Source of the DNA: JAXGQD01 sp964574395
GTDB lineage: Bacteria; Bacillota; Clostridia; Saccharofermentanales; Fastidiosipilaceae
Assembly (NCBI GenBank): GCA_964574395.1
Contig: CAZNNL010000012.1
Coordinates: forward strand, 1 to 45,352
Length of the DNA: 45,352 nt
Direction: 5' to 3'
Shown here: positions 1 through 9,466 of the stretch, one piece after another
How the letters are laid out: each line of letters opens with the position of its first letter
Numbering within the stretch: position 1 is the first letter of the stretch
Notes under the pieces: model-generated
The model's database searches: none
Told to the model about the DNA's origin: nothing
Seen by the model: the letters and a program-made list of their open reading frames with translations, nothing else
Made by a program: the position numbers and the translations under genes

Positions 1-86
1 CTTTATGCTTCAAGAGTATCCAAATTACTTGCTTGACTTTTTATAGCTGGTCTAACTTGCTTTATATATTTAGAATACAGGATTTT

Positions 87-470
87 CTATAGGGCTTCCA
101 GCTTACTGAAGAGATAGTCCAAAGAACTGTCGAAAAACACAAAATCGTCGATTCGTTTACTCCGAATCGCTTCAACAGCCATTTTCGTCCCTTCGTTATT
201 CGTTTGAGATACAAGCAAGAGTATGCGGCAATTTGGCAAATTCTGGCGTAAGTCTTCACTAGCAGACATGGCAGATTCTACCTCGGGTCCACAAGAGTCA
301 AGCACCACAATGATTGCTACATCAAGTGCAAAAAGCTTGGCATCTATGCCGACTTGTTTCGCTTTTAGTAAGAGAAAAACTTCAAAGTCTAAGTTTGGAC
401 GACTTTTGATTGATTGTGCCAAACTTTCCGCGAATAGTTTATTGTTACTAAGTAAACCAAGTTTCTTCAT
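87..470 (-). CDS. Stand-alone receiver-like protein lacking the usual acidic pair (hypothetical)
   Basis: 127 residues, starting at ATG 470 behind a run of six G at 6-8 bases. The length and alternating hydrophobic strands look like a single CheY-type receiver fold: KLGLL at the start, AIIVVLDS around residues 52-59, CRILLLVS around 82-89 and FVFF near the end. An aspartate sits where the phospho-acceptor would be (about residue 58). The acidic pair expected after the first strand is replaced by SNN, and no clear conserved lysine follows the last strands. There is no output domain. I infer a degenerate, probably non-phosphorylated receiver with a protein-binding role, but the family call is weak. 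It lies 139 bp beyond rsmA on the same strand and may have its own promoter in that gap. Confidence 0.6.
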   Translation of the reverse strand: MKKLGLLSNNKLFAESLAQSIKSRPNLDFEVFLLLKAKQVGIDAKLFALDVAIIVVLDSCGPEVESAMSASEDLRQNLPNCRILLLVSQTNNEGTKMAVEAIRSKRIDDFVFFDSSLDYLFSKLEAL

Positions 471-609
471 CTACAAGCCCCCCATTCTTTGTAAAGCTTG
501 TGCTTACATAGCATTAAGTCTAAACGGAAAAGGCAAAGTGCGCCCTATCTAGTAGGGATAGTTTTTTGAGTTTTTTAGAATTAAGAGAATCTTAGATTAG
601 CCAAACTAC

Positions 610-1530
610 TTAAACTAGCCAAAACATTTCAGCTAAAATCCGCCAGCTAAGCTTTTCTGCGCGTACATGCATATCTATATCCAGGTCAATCAGTTTGTTC
701 TTGAATAACTCCAGGGCTTCTTTGCCATAGGGTTTCAAGTTGTTGAGCAAGGTTTTTCGACGTTGTGAGAAAGCCTGCAGTACAAAAGAATAAAAAGCAT
801 TTAGTTCTCCTAGAACTTTGGCTCTGCATGCAGCCTCATCCGTGTCTGCAATAGAATATTTTTCCAGCACAATAAAAACCGAATCGACATGAGGTTCGGG
901 AACAAAAGCTTGCCGAGGTATGCGTTTGGTGATGCGCGCCTTGCCGAATAGATTTACCAAAATAGCCAAGGGGCCATACCGCTTGCCGTCGCCAACTTGA
1001 GCGAGGACACGATCGGCAGCTTCTTCTTGAATCATAAAGGACATCGTTTTTGCCATAGGAAGTTCAAGGATAAATTTCGTTATCAATTCCGTCGTGATGT
1101 AATAAGGCAAATTGGCGGCGACACGTATTGACCGGCCATCGTGAATTGCTTCATTGAGTAGTTCTGAAAAATTGAGTTTGAGGGCATCGTCAAAGACAAA
1201 CTTTAGGTTCGAATAATTCAAAAAACGGCTTAACAACAGAGGCTCCAGATGTTTATCTATCTCACTACTCAAGACCTGACCTGGATAAGCACGAGCAGCT
1301 AAACTTTCAGTTAGACTCCCTGCCCCACTGCCTACCTCAATGACATTGTCCCCTGTTTCAATGCCAGCAAGTTCAGCCAACTCGTTAAGTAGAACGCTAT
1401 CGTACAGAAAATTCTGCCCAAGGGATTTACTCAGCTGTACCCCATGTTCTGCTAAGAGTGCAAGAAAAGCGCGCCGTTCTTTGGCGCGCTCCCCAATAAA
1501 ATTTTTCTCACTATGTTTGGAATTAGGCAT
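610..1530 (-). CDS. rsmA: 16S rRNA dimethyladenosine transferase RsmA/KsgA
   Basis: 306 residues, normal for the family plus a short N-terminal tail. It dimethylates two adjacent adenines near the 3' end of 16S rRNA, using S-adenosylmethionine, late in small-subunit assembly. Visible motifs are the family opening KSLGQNFL (residues 35-42), the SAM-binding EVGSGAGSLT (65-74), an acidic strand end SSEID and the catalytic NLPYYIT (140-146). The C-terminal part carries the SQRRKTLLNNL element typical of KsgA. The ATG overlaps the end of pgi by 8 bp, and the only upstream purine run lies inside pgi, so translation is probably coupled to it. The call is secure. Confidence 0.95.
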   Translation of the reverse strand: MPNSKHSEKNFIGERAKERRAFLALLAEHGVQLSKSLGQNFLYDSVLLNELAELAGIETGDNVIEVGSGAGSLTESLAARAYPGQVLSSEIDKHLEPLLLSRFLNYSNLKFVFDDALKLNFSELLNEAIHDGRSIRVAANLPYYITTELITKFILELPMAKTMSFMIQEEAADRVLAQVGDGKRYGPLAILVNLFGKARITKRIPRQAFVPEPHVDSVFIVLEKYSIADTDEAACRAKVLGELNAFYSFVLQAFSQRRKTLLNNLKPYGKEALELFKNKLIDLDIDMHVRAEKLSWRILAEMFWLV

Positions 1531-2869
1531 TCAATCTCGCTTCCAGAGCAGCTTTTTCGTCTTCATAGCCAGGTTTACCTAAGAGTGCAAACATGTTCTT
1601 CTTGTAGGCTTCTACTCCAGGTTGGTTGAACGGATTGACGGCATTTAAGTGGCCACTGATTCCGCAAGCCAATTCAAAGAAATATAGAAGTTCGCCAAGG
1701 TTGGCAGCGTCAAGTCTTTCAAGTTCTATTTGCAGATTTGGTACACCGCCGTCGACATGAGCCAAAATAGTTCCGTCAATTGCTTTGTCGTTTACTTCTG
1801 CCATATCCATGCCTGCAAGGAAATTCAAACCATCTAAATCCTGTGAATCTTCAGGCACTGCATATTTCAAGCGTGGTTCACCAACTCTTAAGACGGTTTC
1901 AAAGAGGAAGCGCTGACCATCTTGAATGTATTGACCCATAGAATGCAAGTCTGAAGTATTATCCACACCAGCTACAAAAATGCCTTTGCCATCTTTGCCT
2001 TCAGATTCGCCATAAAGCTGTTTCCACCACTCTGTGATGAAATGTAATGAGGGCTCATAGTTAACCATGATTTCAACGCCATAGCCACGGCGTAAAAGTG
2101 CGTTGCGTGTCGCTGCATAGAGGGCAGCAGGATTGTTCATCACATCGGTGTTGGTGTAAAGTTCACGTCCTTTAGCCGCACCTTGCATTAAGGCGTCGAT
2201 ATCAATACCAGCAGCAGCTATTGGCAAAAGCCCAACCGCAGTCAGGAAAGAATAACGACCACCAATGTCATCTGGTACAACAAAGCTTTCATATCCTTCT
2301 TTGTCTGCTAAGCCTTTCAAAGCGCCTCGTACTTTATCCGTGGTAGCATAAATGCGCTTACGTGCTTCTTCCACCCCGTAACGCTTTTCCATATAGGCTT
2401 TCAAGATACGGAAAGCAATGGCTGGTTCCGTTGTTGTTCCAGATTTAGAGATAATGTTCACTGAGACTTCTTTTCCATCTAGGAAAGTCAAAAGTTCAGA
2501 TAAATAAGTTCCGCTTAGTTGGTGTCCTGCATAGACAATTAGAGGAGCATTACGTTCAGCTTTAGTTAGTGATGCGTTAAGATTATGACTTAGTGCATCG
2601 ATGACAGCCCTGGCGCCTAAGTAGGAGCCGCCGATTCCCGTAACAACGAGGACATCAGAATCACTGCGAATTTTATCCGCTGCTTTTTTAACTCTAGAAA
2701 ATTCTTCTTTGTCATAATTGAGCGGTAAATCCACCCAGCCTAGGAAATCAGAACCAGGCCCTTCCTTCTTGAGCAAATTGGCCTGTGCTAGTTCTAACTG
2801 AGCCTGCATCTGTTCCACTTCGTGTTCATTGATGAATTGAAGTGCATTTTTATAAGAAAATGTGAGCAT
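1523..2869 (-). CDS. pgi: Glucose-6-phosphate isomerase
   Basis: 448 residues, the length of the short Gram-positive Pgi form. It interconverts glucose-6-phosphate and fructose-6-phosphate in the cytoplasm. Seen are VTGIGGSYLGA (about 76-86) in the first SIS-like domain, the phosphate-binding SKSGTTTEP (141-149), GGRYSFLTAVGLLP in the middle and the C-terminal FNQPGVEAYK with the catalytic lysine. The ATG at 2869 has GGAGG nine bases upstream. It follows ilvB by 62 bp and overlaps rsmA, so it probably ends the leu-ilv transcript or starts a pgi-rsmA unit. Three nearby genes (pgi, ilvB, leuB) each read the dispersed octamer as Leu-Pro. Confidence 0.97.
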   Translation of the reverse strand: MLTFSYKNALQFINEHEVEQMQAQLELAQANLLKKEGPGSDFLGWVDLPLNYDKEEFSRVKKAADKIRSDSDVLVVTGIGGSYLGARAVIDALSHNLNASLTKAERNAPLIVYAGHQLSGTYLSELLTFLDGKEVSVNIISKSGTTTEPAIAFRILKAYMEKRYGVEEARKRIYATTDKVRGALKGLADKEGYESFVVPDDIGGRYSFLTAVGLLPIAAAGIDIDALMQGAAKGRELYTNTDVMNNPAALYAATRNALLRRGYGVEIMVNYEPSLHFITEWWKQLYGESEGKDGKGIFVAGVDNTSDLHSMGQYIQDGQRFLFETVLRVGEPRLKYAVPEDSQDLDGLNFLAGMDMAEVNDKAIDGTILAHVDGGVPNLQIELERLDAANLGELLYFFELACGISGHLNAVNPFNQPGVEAYKKNMFALLGKPGYEDEKAALEARLNA

Positions 2870-2931
2870 AAATCAGTCCTCCGAAAATTTTTGCTAGTCT
2901 CTAGCTAGCACCATTCTATCATTTACTAAGC

Positions 2932-4641
2932 CTAATCTGTCATGCCTGGCATGATTATTTCTTCTGCATCCTTACCTGCGGGTACCATGGGATAAACATT
3001 CTCATTTTGTCTAATGTTGATATGCAACAAACGTGGCTTTTTAGCAGCTAAGGCTTCGCCAAACGCTTCCTTAAGTTCATCCGGTGTACTAACTAGCGAA
3101 CCCTTGATACCGTAAGCATCTGCTATTTTCACAAAGTCTGGGTTGTTGTTTAACATGGAGTGACTATAGTGTTCTGAGAAGAAAAGTTCTTGCCACTGTC
3201 TTACCATGCCTAGCGTTCCGTTATCCATAACCAAAATAATGACTGGCAAATCAAGGGCTTCGAGGAGACCAAGTTCTTCCAAGGTCATTTGGAACCCACC
3301 ATCTCCCACCACAGCGATAGTTACGCGGTCAGGAAAAGCTTGAGCCGCACCTATGGCAGCCGGGAAGCCAAAACCCATGGTTCCTAAACCACCTGAGGTC
3401 AAGAACGAACGTGGTGATTCGACATTATAGTGCTGGCAGGCGAACATCTGATGCTGGCCAACATCCGTTACAACTATTGGGTCCATGCCTTCCGTCATTT
3501 CTGAGCAGGTTCGCATAACGTATTGTGGCAAAAGTGGTACCTGCGCTTTGGATAGCTCACTCACCTTTGCATTGTAACGTTCTGTCAAATCACGAATAGA
3601 ATCTTTCCAGTCTGCCCAATCTGGATTGAAATCTGTTTCTTTGGCCAGGGCTTCATTTAAGACTTTGAAGAAGTCACAAGCATCATCTTCAATTTCGATG
3701 GTAGGGGTGATGTTTTTGCCAATCTCAGCAGGATCAATATCCACGTGAATAATGACTCTACCTTCCCTCTGAACATAACGTTCAGGGTTAGCAATGAGTC
3801 TGTCACTAAAACGACAACCAACAGCAAGTAACAAGTCACATTCTACTGTGGCTCTGTTGGCTTGTAATGAACCATGCATGCCTGACATGCCAAGATTCCA
3901 TGGGTGTACGTCGGGTAAGGCTCCTTTTGCCATTAAAGTCATCGCAGTGGGAATGTCGGCTTTATCGACAAACTTGAGCAATTCGTCTGGAGCGCCCGGA
4001 GAAATAACACAGCCCCCGCCCAGCACCAAAAGGGGCTTTTTCGCGACTTTCAATGCGTCAATTACTTTGTCAATTTGAATATCAGACTTGATAGGTTTGG
4101 GTCTGAGGGGGATGTACTGCTTGCCAGGAGCAGGTTTATCTTCAATCGTCGCAATGAGAATATCCTTTGGAATATTCACGAGCACAGGGCCAGGTCGACC
4201 TGATGTCGTAAGGTTCCACGCTTCTTCTAAGATTGGCAAAAGCTGATCCGGTTCCATGACCAAGTAACTATACTTCGTAACCGGGTCTGTAATACCAGTA
4301 ATATCGGCTTCTTGGAACGCATCGCGACCAATATCTTTACGTGCAACGGCACCAGTAATAGCCAACAGCGGAACCGAGTCTAAGTATGCATCAGCAATAC
4401 CCGTAACAAGATTAGTTGCACCCGGACCTGAAGTTGCAATAACGACACCTGGTTTCCCTGTAACTTTGGCGTATCCTTCAGCCGCATGTACAGCACCTTG
4501 TTCGTGTCTTGCTAATATATGAGGAAAATCCAAGCGGTAAATCGCTTCGTAAAGTACGAGCACCGGACCACCGGGATAACCAAAAGCGGTATCCACATTT
4601 TTCGATTGTAGGAATTTGACGACTGCTTCTGCACCGTTCAT
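2932..4641 (-). CDS. ilvB: Acetolactate synthase large subunit
   Basis: 569 residues. This thiamine-diphosphate and FAD enzyme joins two pyruvates to acetolactate, or pyruvate and 2-oxobutyrate to acetohydroxybutyrate, the first common step to valine, leucine and isoleucine. The N-terminal domain carries the catalytic glutamate in RHEQGAVHAAEGYA (Glu47). The middle FAD-binding region begins near residue 190. The C-terminal ThDP motif runs from GDGGFQM to DNGTLGMVRQW. A GTG at 4659 is in frame, but AAAGGAGA lies seven bases before the ATG at 4641, which fits the family start (MNGAEAVVKFL). The regulatory small subunit gene ilvN is not adjacent and does not occur in the window. It closes the leuCDB-ilvD-ilvB block. 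Confidence 0.95.
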   Translation of the reverse strand: MNGAEAVVKFLQSKNVDTAFGYPGGPVLVLYEAIYRLDFPHILARHEQGAVHAAEGYAKVTGKPGVVIATSGPGATNLVTGIADAYLDSVPLLAITGAVARKDIGRDAFQEADITGITDPVTKYSYLVMEPDQLLPILEEAWNLTTSGRPGPVLVNIPKDILIATIEDKPAPGKQYIPLRPKPIKSDIQIDKVIDALKVAKKPLLVLGGGCVISPGAPDELLKFVDKADIPTAMTLMAKGALPDVHPWNLGMSGMHGSLQANRATVECDLLLAVGCRFSDRLIANPERYVQREGRVIIHVDIDPAEIGKNITPTIEIEDDACDFFKVLNEALAKETDFNPDWADWKDSIRDLTERYNAKVSELSKAQVPLLPQYVMRTCSEMTEGMDPIVVTDVGQHQMFACQHYNVESPRSFLTSGGLGTMGFGFPAAIGAAQAFPDRVTIAVVGDGGFQMTLEELGLLEALDLPVIILVMDNGTLGMVRQWQELFFSEHYSHSMLNNNPDFVKIADAYGIKGSLVSTPDELKEAFGEALAAKKPRLLHINIRQNENVYPMVPAGKDAEEIIMPGMTD

Positions 4642-4688
4642 AGCTGTCTCCTTTATCACCTGTCAGTAAATTACAAAGTAATTATTAC

Positions 4689-6383
4689 CTATTGCTCGTT
4701 AGACAAACTAGCACCTGTTGATGCTTTACCGACCAACTTCGCATAGCGTGCGAGCACACCAGAAACATTGCGTTCAGGCAGCTTCGCATTCTCGCGTTGA
4801 GCAAGCACTTGCTCATCAACAACTAATTCAATTTTCCGCTTTGGAATATCGATGGAAATGAGGTCACCATCTTGGACTTTGGCAATTAGTCCACCAGCGG
4901 CAGCTTCTGGACAGATATGTCCGATTGATGAACCTCTGGATGCTCCCGAAAAGCGACCATCCGTTAAGAGCGCAACACTTTGAGCCAAACCCATACCAGC
5001 CAAGGCTGAAGTTGGGCTCAGCATTTCAGCCATACCAGGTCCACCCATCGGTCCCTCGAAACGAATTACAACAACATCGCCAGACTTGATCTGACCCGCA
5101 AAAATAGCAGTAATCGCATCATCTTCACAATCGAATACTCTTGCCGGACCTTGATGCACCAACATCTCGGGATCAACAGCACCTTTTTTAACAACGGATC
5201 CTTCTTCGGCTAAATTCCCTTTCAAGACTGCTAATCCGCCATCATGGGAAATCGGATCGTCCACGCTGTGAATTACGCGTTTCGGGCGGTCAGGAAGCTT
5301 GGCGATTCTATCAGCAACAGTTCCTTCAACTGTAGGATTACCTAAATGCATGATTCCTTTTTTACTGAGCTCAGCCATCACCGCACTGATTCCACCTTCT
5401 GGTTCTAAATCAATGATGTAGTCATCACCCGCAGGATTTAACTTGCAAAGTTGTGGAGTCGTGCTGCTAAAGTCTTCAATTTCATCAAGTGTGAGCGGAT
5501 AGCCAGCTTCTCTGGCAATCGCAAGCATATGTAAGACTGAGTTAGTCGAACCACCTAAAGCCATATCAACACGCAATGCGTTCTCAATGCCCTCTTTTGT
5601 CATGATTTGACGAGTGGTTTTTCCTTCTTCAACAAGTTTTAAAATAGTCATGCCTGCCTTTTTTGCCAAACGTCTTCTTTCAGCATAAACAGCTGCTATC
5701 GTACCGTTACCAGGCAGTCCCATACCCATGGCTTCCGTGAGACAGTTCATGGTATTGGCGGTATACATGCCTGAGCAAGAACCGCAACTAGGACAACAGG
5801 ATTTTTCATATTCTTTTAACTCATCGTCATCGATTTTTTCAGCCGCATGTGCTCCGACCGCTTCAAAGATATTACTTAAGCCAATTCTATTACCGCTGGG
5901 ATCGGTTCCGGGTAGCATAGGCCCACCAGAAACAAAAACACTAGGTATATCAACACGCGCCGCAGCCATCAACATGCCGGGAATGACTTTGTCACAAGAA
6001 GGCATAAAAACTGCACCATCAAAAGCATGCGCTTGCAGCATAATCTCACAGGAATCCGCAATGTAATCACGACTAATAAGTGAATATTTCATGCCAATAT
6101 GATTCATGGCAATTCCATCACAGACTGCAATGGCAGGAAATTCAAATGGAACACCACCAGCCATACGAATGCCGGCCTTAACTTGCTCAGCTAGTTCACG
6201 GAGATGTACGTGACCAGGTACGATTTCATTGAAGGAATTAATAACTGCAATGAAAGGTTTTCCGAACTCTTCTTCGCTCAAACCTAGGGCATAAAGCAAT
6301 GAACGATGGGGAGCACGTCCGGCTCCAACTTTTACACGTGCACTACGTTGTTCTTTTTGTTCTTCATAAAAGGATCCTGTCAT
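4689..6383 (-). CDS. ilvD: Dihydroxy-acid dehydratase
   Basis: 564 residues, family length. It dehydrates 2,3-dihydroxy-3-methylbutanoate and the ethyl analogue to the 2-oxo acids that precede valine, leucine and isoleucine, using an iron-sulfur cluster and Mg2+. Cluster cysteines are visible in PSCDKVIPGM and in CCPSCGSCSGMYTANTMNC. The C-terminal half has FEGPMGGPGMAEML and LLTDGRFSGASRG, typical of IlvD/Edd. An in-frame ATG exists at 6413, but GGGAGG precedes the ATG at 6383 and the protein then begins in the normal place. It sits between leuB (62 bp upstream) and ilvB (47 bp downstream) in one operon. Confidence 0.96.
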   Translation of the reverse strand: MTGSFYEEQKEQRSARVKVGAGRAPHRSLLYALGLSEEEFGKPFIAVINSFNEIVPGHVHLRELAEQVKAGIRMAGGVPFEFPAIAVCDGIAMNHIGMKYSLISRDYIADSCEIMLQAHAFDGAVFMPSCDKVIPGMLMAAARVDIPSVFVSGGPMLPGTDPSGNRIGLSNIFEAVGAHAAEKIDDDELKEYEKSCCPSCGSCSGMYTANTMNCLTEAMGMGLPGNGTIAAVYAERRRLAKKAGMTILKLVEEGKTTRQIMTKEGIENALRVDMALGGSTNSVLHMLAIAREAGYPLTLDEIEDFSSTTPQLCKLNPAGDDYIIDLEPEGGISAVMAELSKKGIMHLGNPTVEGTVADRIAKLPDRPKRVIHSVDDPISHDGGLAVLKGNLAEEGSVVKKGAVDPEMLVHQGPARVFDCEDDAITAIFAGQIKSGDVVVIRFEGPMGGPGMAEMLSPTSALAGMGLAQSVALLTDGRFSGASRGSSIGHICPEAAAGGLIAKVQDGDLISIDIPKRKIELVVDEQVLAQRENAKLPERNVSGVLARYAKLVGKASTGASLSNEQ

Positions 6384-6445
6384 GTTTTTATCCTCCCAAT
6401 GCAATGCATTCAAAAATAATATGAATTACCATTCTATCATCTTTT

Positions 6446-7543
6446 TCATGCTAAACGCATGGTTTTGTCGACCATGGCGCCCATTGCTGTACAAGTCAAT
6501 AGTTTGTCTGATGCTACAGCCCCTGCGTTGAGCAAATCCGCACAACGATAAGCTTGATTTAGCACTTCTTCCACGGCTTCTTCAATGGCTACTGCGGCTT
6601 CTTCTTCGCCTAAAGCATAGCGACAGAGCATGGCAGCCGACAGAATACTGGCCAAGGGATTGGCAATGTTCTTTCCAGCGATGTCTGGAGCTGAACCATG
6701 GATTGGTTCATACAAAGATGTTTTTCCTGCTTCTCCTAATGAAGCGGATGGCAAAAGACCAATAGAACCCGTGATTTCCGCCGCTTCGTCTGACAGAATA
6801 TCACCAAACATGTTTGAAGTAAGTATGACGTCAAAGCTTGCTGGTCTGCGTATAAGTTGCATGCTGGCATTGTCTACATAAAGATGTGAAAGCTCGACGT
6901 CCGGGTAAGATTTTGCCACTTCGATTACGGTTTCACGCCACAAGCGCGAACTATCTAGCACGTTGGCTTTATCAACGGAGCAGAGACGCTTCTGGCGTTT
7001 GCGCGCACTTTCAAAAGCTTTAATGGCAATACGTTTGACTTCTGATTTGGAGTAGCGTTCCGTATCGAAGGCATAGGCATCGCCGTCTACGCTGCCACTT
7101 CCTCTTGCACCAAAGTAAATGCCACCTGTAAGTTCCCTAACAAACAGAATATCTATACCATCCGCGACAAGCTCAGAGCGCAGTGGCGAAGCAGCTGCCA
7201 AGGCAGGATAAAGTTTGGCAGGACGCAGATTAGCGAACAAACCAAGCTTAGAGCGAATGCCAAGCAGCGCAGTTTCAGGTCTTTCGTTGCCCGGAAGTGT
7301 GTCCCATTTGGGTCCGCCAACAGCGCCTAAAAGAACAGCATCTGCCGATTCTGCGGCGCTTAGCGTTGCGTCGGGTAGCATTTTGCCAACACTATCGTAC
7401 GCGGCGCCACCAATCAAAGCTTCTTCTAGTTCAAGCTTGAATTGAAATTTTTCAGCTGCGGTTTTTAGAATGGTAACCGCTTCGGCTGTGATTTCCGGCC
7501 CTATCCCGTCACCAGGCAAAACAAGAATTTTGTATGTTTTCAT
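6446..7543 (-). CDS. leuB: 3-isopropylmalate dehydrogenase
   Basis: 365 residues. It oxidises and decarboxylates 3-isopropylmalate with NAD+ to 2-oxoisocaproate, the last specific step to leucine. Seen are LPGDGIGPEI at the N-terminus, the substrate arginines in RSKLGLFANLRPAK, FVRELTGGIYFG in the active-site region and the metal-binding segment TSNMFGDILSDEAAEI. The C-terminal EPIHGSAPDIAGKNIANP contacts the nucleotide. The ATG at 7543 has a GAGGAAG run about 12 bases upstream. leuD ends 24 bp upstream and ilvD begins downstream, all on one strand. Confidence 0.97.
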   Translation of the reverse strand: MKTYKILVLPGDGIGPEITAEAVTILKTAAEKFQFKLELEEALIGGAAYDSVGKMLPDATLSAAESADAVLLGAVGGPKWDTLPGNERPETALLGIRSKLGLFANLRPAKLYPALAAASPLRSELVADGIDILFVRELTGGIYFGARGSGSVDGDAYAFDTERYSKSEVKRIAIKAFESARKRQKRLCSVDKANVLDSSRLWRETVIEVAKSYPDVELSHLYVDNASMQLIRRPASFDVILTSNMFGDILSDEAAEITGSIGLLPSASLGEAGKTSLYEPIHGSAPDIAGKNIANPLASILSAAMLCRYALGEEEAAVAIEEAVEEVLNQAYRCADLLNAGAVASDKLLTCTAMGAMVDKTMRLA

Positions 7544-7567
7544 TAAGGTTCCGCTTCCTCTCGCCGA

Positions 7568-8059
7568 TTAATTGTTTTCTGAAGCAATATAATTTACTAA
7601 TCCATCGGCGGCGATTATTTTCTGGATAAACTCTGGGAATGCTTCGGCTTGATACTCTGTTTTTTGAGTCAAGTTGTAAATGATACCTTTATCGAAGTCG
7701 ACATCAAGTTCATCGCCCTCTTGAATAGCTTCAGCTGCCTCGGCAGAGCTCATAATGGGCAAGCCCATATTAATTGAATTGCGATAGAAAATACGTGCGA
7801 AGCTTGGAGCGATCACGCATTTTACACCGCATGCTTTAATGGCGACTGGTGCATGTTCACGTGAAGAACCGCAGCCAAAATTCTCGCCGGCGACGATAAA
7901 ATCACCTTTTTCAACACGCGTGACAAACGTTTTATCGATGTCTTCCATGCAATGCTTAGCGAGTTCCATCGGGTCAGACGTATTGAGATAACGCGCGGGG
8001 ATGATGACATCCGTGTCTACGTTTTTTCCATATTTGAAGGCTTTGCCTGATTTTTTCAT
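7568..8059 (-). CDS. leuD: 3-isopropylmalate dehydratase small subunit
   Basis: 163 residues, the short archaeal-like/clostridial LeuD form. It is the swivelling domain that completes isopropylmalate isomerase with LeuC. Motifs are FKYGKNVDTDVIIPARYL at the N-terminus and GENFGCGSSREHAPVA, the substrate-binding loop of the aconitase superfamily. A longer frame opens at 8101, but GAGGAA lies nine bases before the ATG at 8059 and MKKSGKAFKYG is the usual opening. The gene starts 22 bp after the leuC stop, as expected for two subunits made together. Confidence 0.96.
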   Translation of the reverse strand: MKKSGKAFKYGKNVDTDVIIPARYLNTSDPMELAKHCMEDIDKTFVTRVEKGDFIVAGENFGCGSSREHAPVAIKACGVKCVIAPSFARIFYRNSINMGLPIMSSAEAAEAIQEGDELDVDFDKGIIYNLTQKTEYQAEAFPEFIQKIIAADGLVNYIASENN

Positions 8060-8081
8060 ACAAATATTCCTCTTTTCCTCA

Positions 8082-9362
8082 TTAAATCTCAGCTGGACCA
8101 ACGATTTTGCCAGCTACAGCAGAAGCTGCTGCAACCGCCACCCCACTCAAATAGACCAAGGCTCCCGGTGAGCCCATGCGTCCAACAAAGTTTCGGTTGG
8201 TGGTGCTGATGCAACGTTCTTCTGATGCGAGAACGCCCATGTGACCGCCAAGGCAAGGGCCGCATGTTGGGGGTGAAAAGACTGCTCCGGCATCAATGAA
8301 TATTTCGGTTAGGCCTTCGGTGAGGCATTGTTTGTAGATTTTTTGAGATCCAGGGATGACGAAAAGGCGTACTCCGTCAGCGACCTTTTTGCCACGCAGA
8401 ATATTCGCAGCGATACGCATGTCTTCGATACGTCCATTTGTGCAAGAACCGATCACGGACTGGTCAATCTCGATAGCATCAAATGTGCCAAGCGCATGAC
8501 CGTTTTCCGGTAAATGCGGGAAAGCTACCATGAGAGGAAGTTCGGAAAGGTTGATTTCCATGGTTTGGACATACTCTGCATCTTCATCTGCTTCGAAAAT
8601 CTGATACTCGCCTGCCGCGAAACGCTCAGGTGCTTTTTCTTTGATGTAGTCGAGACAAACTTGGTCAGCGGGAAAAATGCCATTTTTAGCACCAGCCTCT
8701 ATCGCCATATTACAGACCGTCAAGCGATCGCTCATGGGGATGCTTGCTACGCCTGGACCAGTGTACTCCATCGATTTGTAAAGTGCGCCGGAAACACCAA
8801 TTTGCGAAATAATGTACAAAATCAAGTCTTTTCCAGTCACGGGAGCTTTTAATTCACCTGTCAATACAAAACGAATCGCTTCAGGTACCCTAAACCAGGT
8901 TTTGCCCGTTGCCATGGCGCACGCTAAATCCGTGCTTCCAACACCCGTGGCGAAAGCCCCCAAAGCACCATCCGTACACGTATGAGAATCCGCGCCAATA
9001 ATTGTGTAACCAGGCATGCACAAACCGTTCTCAGGCACAATGATATGTTCAATACCCATCCCGGCTTCGCCTTGTTCGTAGTAGTGTGTGATATTTTGTT
9101 CTTTGGCAAAAATCCGCATCTTCTTCGCATGCTCTGCCGATTTAATATCTTTATTAGGAGCGAAATGGCTTGGCACCATAACCACCCTATCTTTATCAAA
9201 CACCGTTTCAGTGCCGGTTTGATTAAAAACATCTATTGCAGGCGGCACAGTTACATCATTACCTAAGACCAAGTCTAATTTACAGGAAATCAACTGCCCT
9301 GCTTTCACTACATCGAGGCCTGCGTGTGCAGCAAATATTTTTTGTGTCATGGTCATACCCAT
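8082..9362 (-). CDS. leuC: 3-isopropylmalate dehydratase large subunit
   Basis: 426 residues. It is the iron-sulfur subunit of isopropylmalate isomerase, converting 2- to 3-isopropylmalate with LeuD. The cluster cysteines appear in SVIGSCTNGR and PPTCGPCLGGHMG, and the active-site segment IGADSHTCTDGALGAFATG is clear. An ATG at 9377 is in frame, but its first codons form the GGAGG sequence that serves the ATG at 9362. The protein then begins MGMTMTQKIFA, the normal start. It is the first gene of leuC-leuD-leuB-ilvD-ilvB. leuA is not in the window. A promoter is visible about 35 bp upstream. Confidence 0.96.
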   Translation of the reverse strand: MGMTMTQKIFAAHAGLDVVKAGQLISCKLDLVLGNDVTVPPAIDVFNQTGTETVFDKDRVVMVPSHFAPNKDIKSAEHAKKMRIFAKEQNITHYYEQGEAGMGIEHIIVPENGLCMPGYTIIGADSHTCTDGALGAFATGVGSTDLACAMATGKTWFRVPEAIRFVLTGELKAPVTGKDLILYIISQIGVSGALYKSMEYTGPGVASIPMSDRLTVCNMAIEAGAKNGIFPADQVCLDYIKEKAPERFAAGEYQIFEADEDAEYVQTMEINLSELPLMVAFPHLPENGHALGTFDAIEIDQSVIGSCTNGRIEDMRIAANILRGKKVADGVRLFVIPGSQKIYKQCLTEGLTEIFIDAGAVFSPPTCGPCLGGHMGVLASEERCISTTNRNFVGRMGSPGALVYLSGVAVAAASAVAGKIVGPAEI

Positions 9363-9395
9363 GTTTATGTCCTCCATTCGCTTTTCGTACTACTA

Positions 9396-9424
9396 AGCAT
9401 AGTTTGAGCCGTGAAATCTGCCAA
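9396..9424 (-). promoter_or_regulatory. Probable promoter of the leuC operon
   Basis: On the minus strand TTGGCA (9419-9424) and TATGCT (9396-9401) are 17 bp apart, about 35 bp upstream of leuC. Five and four of six bases match the sigma-A consensus. A weaker plus-strand TTGAGC/ATAAAG pair for the divergent ABC-F gene (9404-9432) overlaps it, so the two directions may interfere. I see no T-box or leader-peptide attenuator; there is no room for one. Confidence 0.5.
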
Positions 9425-9466
9425 GGATAAAGCAAAGCTTAATTCTTATCACTTTCTGCCTTTCAT

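Noticed and set aside
543..567. Short hairpin followed by six T on the plus strand, terminator-like
   Set aside because: The stem is only five base pairs and no plus-strand gene precedes it; on the minus strand, where the genes lie, no T-run follows.
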